In this document: positions 7,145 through 12,810 of the stretch, in pieces | Position numbering within the stretch: position 1 is the first letter of the stretch | Layout of the letters: each line of letters starts with the position of its first letter | DNA from: Pseudomonadota bacterium | GTDB taxonomy: Bacteria; Pseudomonadota; Gammaproteobacteria; Pseudomonadales; Cellvibrionaceae | Length of the DNA stretch: 12,810 bases | Reading direction: 5' to 3' | NCBI GenBank assembly: GCA_023416875.1 | Contig: JAEZGT010000203.1 | Location: forward strand, 1 to 12,810 | Notes under the pieces: generated by a model | What the model was told of the DNA's origin: nothing | Database searches by the model: none | What the model saw: only the letters and a program-made list of their open reading frames with translations | Translations under genes and position numbers: made by a program

Positions 7145-7907
7145 GCCGTTGCAGCTGCTTGAACCCGCCTGGCCCTGTCCGGCGAATGTGCGCGCAATTA
7201 TTTCCACCCGGCGCGGCGGTGTCAGTCACGGGCCCTACACCGGCGCCAATCTCGGCGATCATGTGGGCGATGACCCCGCAGCGGTCGCGCGCAATCGTGA
7301 TCTTCTCGTGCAACAGACCGGTGTGCAGCAGTGGCCCTGGCTGCAGCAGGTCCACGGTGTCGCGGTGCAACGAATCTCAGGGAAATTGCAGCAGGGAATC
7401 TGTGCCGATGCCGTCTGCACATCTCAGCCCGGAGTTGCCTGCGCTGTACTGACGGCAGATTGCCTTCCCGTCTTGCTGTGCGATGTCGCCGGCACCCAGG
7501 TGGCCGCTGCCCACGCAGGCTGGCGCGGCCTCGCGGCGGGCGTCATCCAAAGCACCGTTGCTGAATTCTCGTGCCCGCCAGCCGACCTTATGGTCTATCT
7601 CGGCCCGGCAATCGGGCCGCGCCATTTTGAAGTCGGGGAAGACGTGCATCGGGCCTTCGCCGAACTGTTTGAGAAAGAAGGGGTAGATGCGGAATGGCGG
7701 GAGAGTTTCAGACTGTCGACCAAGCCGGGACACTTCTACGCCAATCTCTACGGCCTGGCGCGCTGTGTTTTGAAGCAGTTGGGTGTGCAGCAGGTGTTTG
7801 GCGGTGATTTTTGTACCTATGCAGATGCTGAACAGTTTTACTCCTACCGACGCGATGGCGTGACCGGCAGAATGGTTAGCGCCATCTGGCTGCAGCCTCA
7901 GCCCTGA
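7131..7907 (+). CDS. pgeF: PgeF/YfiH, laccase-domain peptidoglycan editing factor
   Basis: This 258-residue cytoplasmic protein belongs to the YfiH/DUF152 family. E. coli PgeF (YfiH) acts to keep L-Ser out of the first position of the peptidoglycan stem peptide. Other members act on purine nucleosides. The metal/active-site triad is intact: His75 (QQVHG), Cys111 (TADCLPVLL) and His128 (AAHAGWRGLAAG). Further family motifs are STRRGGVS near the N-terminus, YLGPAIGPRHFEVG at about 156-169, and a CTY plus FYSYRRDG...GRM C-terminus. The ATG lies inside the last codons of rluD (14-bp overlap), which points to co-transcription and translational coupling. The TGA stop falls in the first unit of a 20-bp tandem repeat. 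No terminator hairpin is evident after it. Confidence 0.95.
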   Translation: MTQPEPLQLLEPAWPCPANVRAIISTRRGGVSHGPYTGANLGDHVGDDPAAVARNRDLLVQQTGVQQWPWLQQVHGVAVQRISGKLQQGICADAVCTSQPGVACAVLTADCLPVLLCDVAGTQVAAAHAGWRGLAAGVIQSTVAEFSCPPADLMVYLGPAIGPRHFEVGEDVHRAFAELFEKEGVDAEWRESFRLSTKPGHFYANLYGLARCVLKQLGVQQVFGGDFCTYADAEQFYSYRRDGVTGRMVSAIWLQPQP

Positions 7908-7964
7908 GCTTGTTTCTTTAAGCTTGAGTCTGTTTCTTTAACCTTGGGTCTGTTTCTTTAAATA
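7905..7964. repeat. Three tandem copies of a 20-bp repeat at the pgeF / DUF3313-like junction
   Basis: Three head-to-tail units lie at 7905-7924, 7925-7944 and 7945-7964, sharing the pattern TGRGYYTGTTTCTTTAA plus three variable bases. Units 1 and 2 match at 17 of 20 positions and units 2 and 3 at 16 of 20. Unit 1 begins with the pgeF stop codon. Unit 3 encodes part of the C-terminus of the leftward gene, whose stop (7938-7940) lies in unit 2. Confidence 0.85.
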
Positions 7965-8639
7965 GTCCGCAAGACGCAACGCCCAGCGTTTGGACAGCAT
8001 TTTAAAGTCCCGCAGGTTTTCCACTCGGTTGGTGGGTTTCAGGTCACCCAAGCCGCCAAACGCGCGAGTTTCACTGTGATCGGAGAGCGCCACCAGTGGC
8101 GCGCCGCTGCTGCCGTCACGCAACTGTAGATCCAAACGCGCCGCCCCGGAATGCTGAACATAGTCCCGTGTATGGCCACGGAATGACAGATCCGGCGCGG
8201 TGATACGAAAACGGGTGAGAGTGGGCACCACCACCATTGTGTCTTCCGCCGCCTGCTCCACCAACTGCCAGCCGAGTTCCTTGCTCAAAGTGTCTTCTAA
8301 CGCTTTTCGCAGGGCGTCGGTGTAGGATTCGCGAATACGTTCTTCATCCCGAGCGCTCATATCGCGTTTGAATTCGCGCAGCCAGTCTTTATCGAACTCA
8401 AGGGTCGGCTGCAGCACCGAGAAGGTTTTATAACGTTGCAACTCCAATCCCTGATCCAAGGCAATCTTGCTTGAATCAAAGCCTTTGATCTCTGTCGCGG
8501 TCCATTGCACCGCTGGCTCCTGGTTCGGCACCACCACGGGTTTGGGGGTGGCGGATGCAGCGAGACTCGCGCACGCTACAAGCACACCGCCCACCAGCGG
8601 AAAGATACCGCTCCAAACTGATAAGTTACGGATTCCCAT
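7938..8639 (-). CDS. DUF3313-like exported protein, probable lipoprotein
   Basis: This is a 233-residue protein of unknown function whose overall layout resembles DUF3313 lipoproteins; I assign that family with moderate confidence. The N-terminus has one Arg, a hydrophobic stretch and LVAC (20-23), a good lipobox that would lipidate Cys23. A signal peptidase I site after SLAASA is the alternative. The mature part has a GFDSSKIALDQGLELQRYKTF-like start, a charged helix rich in Asp/Arg/Glu (about 100-150), a hydrophobic VVVPTLTRFRI strand and a basic amphipathic C-terminus. The start at ATG 8639 is set by a GAGG box 6 nt upstream; extending to 8750 would put 37 unlikely residues before the signal peptide. 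The gene lies antisense between pgeF and clpB, which are usually adjacent, and is bordered by 20-bp-period tandem repeats. No function can be assigned. Confidence 0.75.
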   Translation of the reverse strand: MGIRNLSVWSGIFPLVGGVLVACASLAASATPKPVVVPNQEPAVQWTATEIKGFDSSKIALDQGLELQRYKTFSVLQPTLEFDKDWLREFKRDMSARDEERIRESYTDALRKALEDTLSKELGWQLVEQAAEDTMVVVPTLTRFRITAPDLSFRGHTRDYVQHSGAARLDLQLRDGSSGAPLVALSDHSETRAFGGLGDLKPTNRVENLRDFKMLSKRWALRLADYLKKQTQG

Positions 8640-8645
8640 AAAGCG

Positions 8646-8649
8646 CCTC
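8646..8649 (-). promoter_or_regulatory. Ribosome binding site of the DUF3313-like gene
   Basis: On the minus strand GAGG lies 6 nt before the ATG ending at 8639. It decides this start over in-frame codons further upstream. Confidence 0.55.
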
Positions 8650-8816
8650 GCAAAAATGTAAGTCGATAAGCGGCGACGATTATGGGCGCCGCCCGGTTGG
8701 ATTAGAAAGAGTTGCGCGACAAAGATTCCACACTTCGGCCGTTTGCACATGTAAAAAAGTGTCGCTTACCGCAGGTTTGCGCCAGATCAAGTTTCACCGT
8801 TATTGATTCTGGTTTG

Positions 8817-8846
8817 CTTGATTTTGTCCGGCTCCGCCCAAATCTA
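8817..8846 (+). promoter_or_regulatory. Candidate sigma-32 heat-shock promoter of clpB
   Basis: CTTGATT (8817-8823) and CCCAAATCT (8837-8845) are separated by 13 bp. They resemble the sigma-32 consensus elements CTTGAAA and CCCCATNT at the normal distance. Transcription would begin near 8852, leaving a 5' leader of about 55 nt before the clpB ATG. In other gammaproteobacteria clpB is a main sigma-32 target, which supports the call. The -10 part lies in the first unit of a 20-bp tandem duplication. Confidence 0.5.
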
Positions 8847-8877
8847 CTCAAGCAAATCCAAATCTACTCAAGTAAAT
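8838..8877. repeat. 20-bp tandem duplication in the clpB leader/promoter
   Basis: Two head-to-tail 20-bp units (8838-8857 and 8858-8877) read CCAAATCTACTCAAGYAAAT and differ at one base (C in the first, T in the second). The first unit contains most of the predicted sigma-32 -10 element; the second lies in the predicted leader. The match is too good and too regular to be chance. Confidence 0.95.
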
Positions 8878-8906
8878 ATTTATTGGCCCACAGACGGGGT
8901 TTTCTC

Positions 8907-11546
8907 ATGCGAATAGATCGTTTCACCAATCAGTTGCAGATGGCGCTTTCCGATGCGCAGTCCATCGCCGTCGGTCGCGACCACAGCCAACTGGAAGCGG
9001 TGCATTTGGCTCAAGCCATGTTGGAGCAGCAGGGCGGCAGCGTTCGCCCGTTGCTGACAGCGGCGGGATTTGATGTGGCGGCTTTGCGCAACGCGTTACG
9101 CAAAGCGTTGGATGACCTGCCGAAAATCCAGAATCCCACCGGCGATGTGCATATGTCCCAGGAATTGGGGCGATTGTTGAATTTGGCGGATAAACAGGCG
9201 CAGAAACAGGGCGACAAATTTATTTCCAGTGAAGCGGTTTTGCTCGCCATTCTGCAGGACGGCAACAACGCGCTGGGCAAATTGCTGAAGCAGTTTGGCG
9301 ATCAGCGCCGCTTGGAACAGGCCATTCAAAAAGTTCGCGGCGGCGAGACAGTGGACAATCCGGAAGCGGAAGGTCAGCGTCAGGCGCTGGATAAATACAC
9401 CGTGGACCTTACCGCGCGTGCGGAGTCCGGCAAACTCGATCCGGTGATTGGTCGCGACGATGAAATTCGCCGCACCATCCAGGTTCTGCAACGCCGCACC
9501 AAAAATAACCCGGTGCTGATCGGCGAACCCGGGGTGGGTAAAACCGCGATTGTCGAAGGTTTGGCGCAACGCATTATCAACGGTGAAGTACCGGAGGGGC
9601 TGAAAGACAAACGCCTCTTGTCTTTGGACTTAGGAGCACTGCTGGCAGGTGCAAAATTTCGCGGCGATTTTGAAGAGCGTTTGAAAGCCGTGTTGAACGA
9701 GTTAGGTAAACAGGAAGGGCGCATCATTCTGTTTATCGACGAGCTACATACTATGGTCGGTGCAGGCAAGGCGGATGGCGCCATGGATGCGGGCAATATG
9801 CTCAAGCCCGCACTGGCGCGCGGAGAACTGCACTGCGTCGGCGCGACCACTCTCGATGAATATCGCAAATATATTGAGAAGGACGCGGCGCTTGAACGCC
9901 GGTTCCAAAAAGTATTGGTAGACGAGCCGACCGAGGAAGACACCATCGCGATTTTGCGCGGGTTGAAAGAGCGTTATGAAGTGCACCACGGTGTGGACAT
10001 CACCGACTCGGCCATTATCGCCGCCACCAAATTGTCGCAGCGTTACATCACTGATCGACAATTGCCGGACAAAGCGATTGACCTGATCGACGAGGCGGCG
10101 AGCCGTATCCGCATGGAAATCGATTCCAAGCCGGAGGAGATGGACCGCCTGGAGCGCAAACTCATCCAGTTGAAAATCGAACGCGAGGCGGTGAAAAAAG
10201 ACGAGGATGAGGCGGCGCGCAAACGTTTGGAAAAAATTAATCAAGATATTGAAAATCTCGAGCGCGAATACGCGGATCTCGACGAAATCTGGCGCTCGGA
10301 AAAAGCGGCTTTGCAAGGTTCTCAGGGAATCAAGAGCAGTTTGGAGCAGGCGCGTCTGGATCTTGAAAGCGCGCGCCGCGCCGGCGACTTGGGGCGCATG
10401 TCGGAATTGCAGTACGGCATTATTCCCGCTTTGGAAAAACAACTCGATATGGCGAGCCAAGCGGAAATGCTGGAAATGCGCTTGTTGCGCAATCGCGTCA
10501 CCGATGAGGAAATCGCGGAAGTCGTGTCCAAGTGGACTGGCATCCCCGTCTCCAAAATGTTGGAAGGCGAGCGGGAGAAATTGCTGCGTATGGAGGACTC
10601 GTTGCACAAGCGGGTCATTGGCCAGCATGAAGCGGTACAGGCGGTGGCTAATGCGGTACGCCGTTCGCGCGCCGGCTTGTCGGACCCGAATCGTCCCAAT
10701 GGTTCCTTTTTATTTCTCGGTCCCACCGGTGTAGGTAAAACCGAGCTGTGCAAATCCCTGGCGGAATTCCTGTTCGATACTCAGGACGCCATGGTGCGCA
10801 TCGATATGTCGGAATTTATGGAAAAACATTCGGTGGCGCGACTTATCGGCGCTCCTCCGGGATATGTCGGTTACGAGGAGGGCGGTTATCTCACTGAAGC
10901 GGTGCGTCGCAAACCCTATTCCGTAGTGCTGTTGGACGAAGTGGAAAAAGCGCACCCGGATGTATTCAACATCCTGTTGCAGGTGTTGGAAGATGGCCGC
11001 CTGACGGATGGCCAAGGGCGCACCGTGGACTTCCGCAATACGGTTGTGGTTATGACATCCAACCTCGGCTCAGATCGAATTCAGGAGCTGGCGAATAATC
11101 GCTCGTTCGACACCATTCGCTTGGACGGCTCTCGCGACAGCGAGGAAAGTCAGAACGAAAATCGCTATTACGCGATGAAAGCCGCGGTGATGGAAGTGGT
11201 GGCACGGCATTTCCGCCCGGAATTCATCAACCGTATCGACGAAGTGGTGGTGTTCCATCCGCTGGCGGCCAACCAGATTATGGGTATTGCCGAAATCCAG
11301 TTGGGCTTGTTGCGCAAACGTCTTGCCGAGCGGGATTTGCGTTTGGATATGGCGCCGCAGGTGATGGAACGACTGGCGGAAGCGGGCTTCGATCCTGTGT
11401 ATGGCGCACGGCCATTAAAACGCGCCATCACGCAGATGATCGAAAACCCTTTGGCGCAGGAAGTGCTCGCTGGAAAATTTACACCCGGCGATACCATTTC
11501 AGCGGAATTGCAGGGTGAAAAGGTTGTATTTACCCCGCGCCGCTAA
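8907..11546 (+). CDS. clpB: ClpB, AAA+ protein disaggregase
   Basis: ClpB is a cytoplasmic hexameric Hsp100 that pulls aggregated proteins apart together with DnaK. The 879-residue protein has all domains: Clp-N (1-145), NBD1 with Walker A GEPGVGKT (206-213) and Walker B Asp278/Glu279, Arg fingers near 331-332, and the coiled-coil middle domain (about 405-525) that docks DnaK. NBD2 has Walker A GPTGVGKT (605-612), Walker B Asp677/Glu678, Arg776 (NRID) and sensor-2 GARPLKR (833-839). The ATG at 8907 gives the family start MRIDRFTNQLQMALSDAQ, with GGGG 7 nt upstream; a longer frame reaching back to 8712 is not homologous. It is about 22 residues longer than E. coli ClpB, mostly from an insertion at about 728-757. 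A GTG codon at residue 149 matches the internal start used in E. coli for the short isoform. Likely heat-induced by sigma-32; ends at a strong terminator. Confidence 0.99.
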   Translation: MRIDRFTNQLQMALSDAQSIAVGRDHSQLEAVHLAQAMLEQQGGSVRPLLTAAGFDVAALRNALRKALDDLPKIQNPTGDVHMSQELGRLLNLADKQAQKQGDKFISSEAVLLAILQDGNNALGKLLKQFGDQRRLEQAIQKVRGGETVDNPEAEGQRQALDKYTVDLTARAESGKLDPVIGRDDEIRRTIQVLQRRTKNNPVLIGEPGVGKTAIVEGLAQRIINGEVPEGLKDKRLLSLDLGALLAGAKFRGDFEERLKAVLNELGKQEGRIILFIDELHTMVGAGKADGAMDAGNMLKPALARGELHCVGATTLDEYRKYIEKDAALERRFQKVLVDEPTEEDTIAILRGLKERYEVHHGVDITDSAIIAATKLSQRYITDRQLPDKAIDLIDEAASRIRMEIDSKPEEMDRLERKLIQLKIEREAVKKDEDEAARKRLEKINQDIENLEREYADLDEIWRSEKAALQGSQGIKSSLEQARLDLESARRAGDLGRMSELQYGIIPALEKQLDMASQAEMLEMRLLRNRVTDEEIAEVVSKWTGIPVSKMLEGEREKLLRMEDSLHKRVIGQHEAVQAVANAVRRSRAGLSDPNRPNGSFLFLGPTGVGKTELCKSLAEFLFDTQDAMVRIDMSEFMEKHSVARLIGAPPGYVGYEEGGYLTEAVRRKPYSVVLLDEVEKAHPDVFNILLQVLEDGRLTDGQGRTVDFRNTVVVMTSNLGSDRIQELANNRSFDTIRLDGSRDSEESQNENRYYAMKAAVMEVVARHFRPEFINRIDEVVVFHPLAANQIMGIAEIQLGLLRKRLAERDLRLDMAPQVMERLAEAGFDPVYGARPLKRAITQMIENPLAQEVLAGKFTPGDTISAELQGEKVVFTPRR

Positions 11547-11554
11547 AGCGCGAG

Positions 11555-11584
11555 CCCGCTCCGGCTGTGCTGGAGCGGGATTTT
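11555..11584 (+). terminator. Rho-independent terminator of clpB
   Basis: An 11-bp GC-rich stem (11555-11565 with 11569-11579, one G-T pair) closed by a TGT loop is followed by ATTTTAATTA. It begins 8 bp after the clpB stop. The plus-strand T-run makes it a clpB terminator. On the minus strand no T-run follows the hairpin, so it would be weak for the converging DUF4124 gene. Confidence 0.88.
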
Positions 11585-11586
11585 AA

Positions 11587-12027
11587 TTATTCAGCAGTCG
11601 GGACTGCGGGTTTACAGAAGCGTTCGATCGCCCGCTGAGTAAGAGAGATTTCCTGGCGCACGTCTTCCTCGGACAATTCCCTCAAATTGCCGTCGCGCCC
11701 TTCCATTTGAATTCGGCTGTTGCTCTGCAATACGGCTAGGCGTTCACGCTCTATACGGCAGCGTTCCGCGTTGGGATCGGCTTGGGCGGTTTCGGCTTCC
11801 TCCGCGTCTTGCGCGGGGCGACTCAAGGTATTGGAGCGTTTGGTGCCTACCCTCTCCGCGTTCACGCCTTTGGGCGGTTTATCGGTGAAGTGAATGACAC
11901 CGCGGGAGTCTGTCCAGCGGTAGAGTTCAGTCGCGGAGGCGCCCAAGGAAAAGATGAGCAGAAGACCTGTGCCAATGCCAGTCAATGTTTTACGGCAGCT
12001 TGCGCTGGAATGTCGTGCGGTTGTCAT
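11587..12027 (-). CDS. DUF4124-domain exported protein
   Basis: This 146-residue protein of unknown function starts with a basic n-region, a hydrophobic helix (GIGTGLLLIFSLGASA) and a signal peptidase I site after ASA, so it is likely periplasmic. The mature N-terminus is a DUF4124 domain: ELYRWTDSRGVIHFTDKPP (about 38-56), the short Tyr-Trp/Asp-x-x-Gly/Phe-(T/S)-Asp-x-Pro-Pro pattern seen in many secreted gammaproteobacterial proteins. The rest is charged and probably helical, with two cysteines (in ERCRIE and RFCKP) that could pair. The ATG at 12027 is chosen because GAAGG (12035-12039 on the complement) lies 7 nt upstream. An ATG at 12048 is in frame but has only a weak ribosome binding site and would lengthen the signal peptide with acidic residues. 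It converges on clpB with 40 bp between the stop codons. Confidence 0.82.
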   Translation of the reverse strand: MTTARHSSASCRKTLTGIGTGLLLIFSLGASATELYRWTDSRGVIHFTDKPPKGVNAERVGTKRSNTLSRPAQDAEEAETAQADPNAERCRIERERLAVLQSNSRIQMEGRDGNLRELSEEDVRQEISLTQRAIERFCKPAVPTAE

Positions 12028-12034
12028 GTCATTA

Positions 12035-12039
12035 CCTTC
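12035..12039 (-). promoter_or_regulatory. Ribosome binding site of the DUF4124 gene
   Basis: GAAGG on the minus strand sits 7 nt before the ATG ending at 12027. It supports that start over the ATG 21 bp upstream. Confidence 0.5.
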
Positions 12040-12065
12040 AGGTGTCATCTGTTTCCGGTTTTTAT

Positions 12066-12086
12066 ACAGCGCTGTGCTTGAGTATA
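12066..12086 (-). promoter_or_regulatory. Candidate promoter/operator segment upstream of the DUF4124 gene
   Basis: On the minus strand a TATACT hexamer (12081-12086) resembles a -10 box, but the matching -35 is poor. Just downstream lies a perfect 10-bp palindrome, ACAGCGCTGT (12066-12075), which could be an operator half-site or chance. The 110-bp gap to the next gene (12028-12137) has no clear terminator. Confidence 0.25.
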
Positions 12087-12137
12087 GCGCCGCTTGGCAT
12101 TTGGGTTTGTGTTGCGCTCGGCAGCTTGTATGCGCCC

Positions 12138-12810
12138 TTAGCGGGTGGTAGCGATCAACCTCTCGATGAAGGCGTCTGTGGCGGTATTGAACACCTGCCG
12201 GCTGGGGTCGGCTTCAAACCAGGCAATGGTTCTTTTGATGCCTTCCCGATAGGGAATCTGCGCGCGGAATTCCGGCACCAGGCGTTTAATCTTGCTGTTG
12301 TCGAAGATGGCACTCACGGATTTGTCACCCAGCAAGGTGCCTTCGTAGTCCGAATCCATGGCGCAGATCCGGTCGGACGTAACATGCACAATTTTAGCTT
12401 CCGTCCCCGCCGCTGCCGCCGTGAGTTGGTAGATCGTGTCCCAGGTCAAAAATTCATCAGAGGTGATATGAAAATCTTCGCCTATGGCCGAGCTGTTGCC
12501 GAGCAGCCCGACAAAACCACGGGCGAAATCTTCCGCATGAGTGAGCGTCCAGACAGAGGTGCCGTCGCCCTGAACCACCACCGGCTTACCCTGTTTCATC
12601 CGCGTCACGGCGGTGTATTCCTGCCAGCCGCCAATAGTCAGGGGAATGACCGTGGAGTAGGTGTGGGATGGTCGCACGATGGTGGCGGGAAAGCCCCGGC
12701 TTTCATAGGCGTTAAACAAGGCTCTCTCTGCGGCGATCTTGTTGCGCGAATATTCCCAAAACGGGTTCTCCAACGGCGTGCGTTCGGTGATAAACGGAGA
12801 AGGGCCTGGG
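12138..12810 (-). CDS. NAD-dependent epimerase/dehydratase (extended SDR), C-terminal part (5' end outside window)
   Basis: The frame is open to the right edge, giving 223 visible residues. The N-terminal Rossmann part with its glycine motif lies beyond the window. The SDR catalytic pair is visible as YSRNK (Tyr20 and Lys24 of the fragment), followed by AAERAL, a GFPATIVRPSHTYS strand-loop and a HAEDFARGFVGLL segment (about 115-130) typical of extended SDR enzymes that act on nucleotide sugars or similar substrates. The C-terminus has a SVSAIFDNSKIKRLVPEF motif and a helix GIKRTIAWFEADP, also usual for sugar epimerases and reductases. The substrate cannot be told from the sequence. It is on the same strand as the DUF4124 gene with a 110-bp gap; no functional link is evident. 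Confidence 0.85.
   Translation of the reverse strand, partial: PGPSPFITERTPLENPFWEYSRNKIAAERALFNAYESRGFPATIVRPSHTYSTVIPLTIGGWQEYTAVTRMKQGKPVVVQGDGTSVWTLTHAEDFARGFVGLLGNSSAIGEDFHITSDEFLTWDTIYQLTAAAAGTEAKIVHVTSDRICAMDSDYEGTLLGDKSVSAIFDNSKIKRLVPEFRAQIPYREGIKRTIAWFEADPSRQVFNTATDAFIERLIATTR

Noticed and set aside
7907..7924. Terminator hairpin after pgeF
   Set aside because: AGCTT/AAGCT can pair around an 8-nt loop, but the stem is only 5 AT-rich pairs and there is no following T-run. It is better explained as part of the tandem repeat.
8684..8694. GGGCG-C-CGCCC inverted repeat upstream of the DUF3313-like gene
   Set aside because: Only 11 bp, in a GC-rich stretch where such matches are common; no linked promoter could be placed convincingly.
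8640..8750. Longer start for the DUF3313-like protein
   Set aside because: It would put 37 residues before a clear signal peptide/lipobox, and the ATG at 8639 has a GAGG box at good spacing.
8712..8906. N-terminal extension of clpB by 65 codons
   Set aside because: The frame is open but the peptide has no ClpB similarity. The family start at 8907 has a ribosome binding site, and the extension would cover the predicted heat-shock promoter and tandem repeat.
9744..10628. Long open frame (about 294 codons) antisense to clpB
   Set aside because: It is a mirror of the high-GC third-position codon use of clpB, has no recognisable protein features, and lies wholly inside an unquestioned gene. The same holds for antisense frames over rluD/pgeF (6801-7370) and over bamD and pilS.

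Overview
The window is chromosomal DNA from a gammaproteobacterium, most likely in or near the Cellvibrionaceae/Pseudomonadales. The gene order clpB - pgeF - rluD - bamD - pilS - pilR - fimT matches the order I recall from Pseudomonas aeruginosa PAO1. The exact genus cannot be fixed from the sequence alone. Base composition and codon use look uniform, and there are no insertion sequences, tRNAs, rRNAs, CRISPR arrays or phage genes.

Left part (1-5067): type IV pilus genes. The 3' end of a pilY1-like adhesin/tip gene and a pilE-type minor pilin read rightward. They run head-on into a leftward block of pilS (membrane histidine kinase), pilR (NtrC-type activator) and fimT (GspH/FimT pseudopilin). 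PilS and PilR form the two-component system that, with sigma-54, controls pilin transcription in relatives. PilY1, PilE and FimT belong to the minor-pilin/tip machinery.

Middle part (5159-7907): bamD (outer-membrane assembly lipoprotein) reads leftward and ends at a clear terminator before pilS. It is divergent from rluD (23S rRNA pseudouridine synthase), which overlaps pgeF (laccase-fold peptidoglycan editing factor) by 14 bp.

Right part (7938-12810): a leftward gene for a DUF3313-like secreted protein or lipoprotein lies between pgeF and clpB. It is flanked on both sides by short tandem repeats with a 20-bp period. clpB follows, with a plausible sigma-32 heat-shock promoter and a strong terminator. 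A leftward DUF4124 secreted protein converges on clpB, and the C-terminal part of an extended-SDR NAD-dependent epimerase/dehydratase runs off the right edge.

No wholly new multi-gene system is visible; most of the window is well-known housekeeping and pilus genes. The points most worth a second look are the two 20-bp-period tandem repeats around the DUF3313-like gene (one overlaps the predicted clpB heat-shock promoter), a roughly 20-residue insertion in the second ATPase domain of ClpB, a FimT pseudopilin with Asp in place of Glu5, and the head-on arrangement of the pilus gene cluster.
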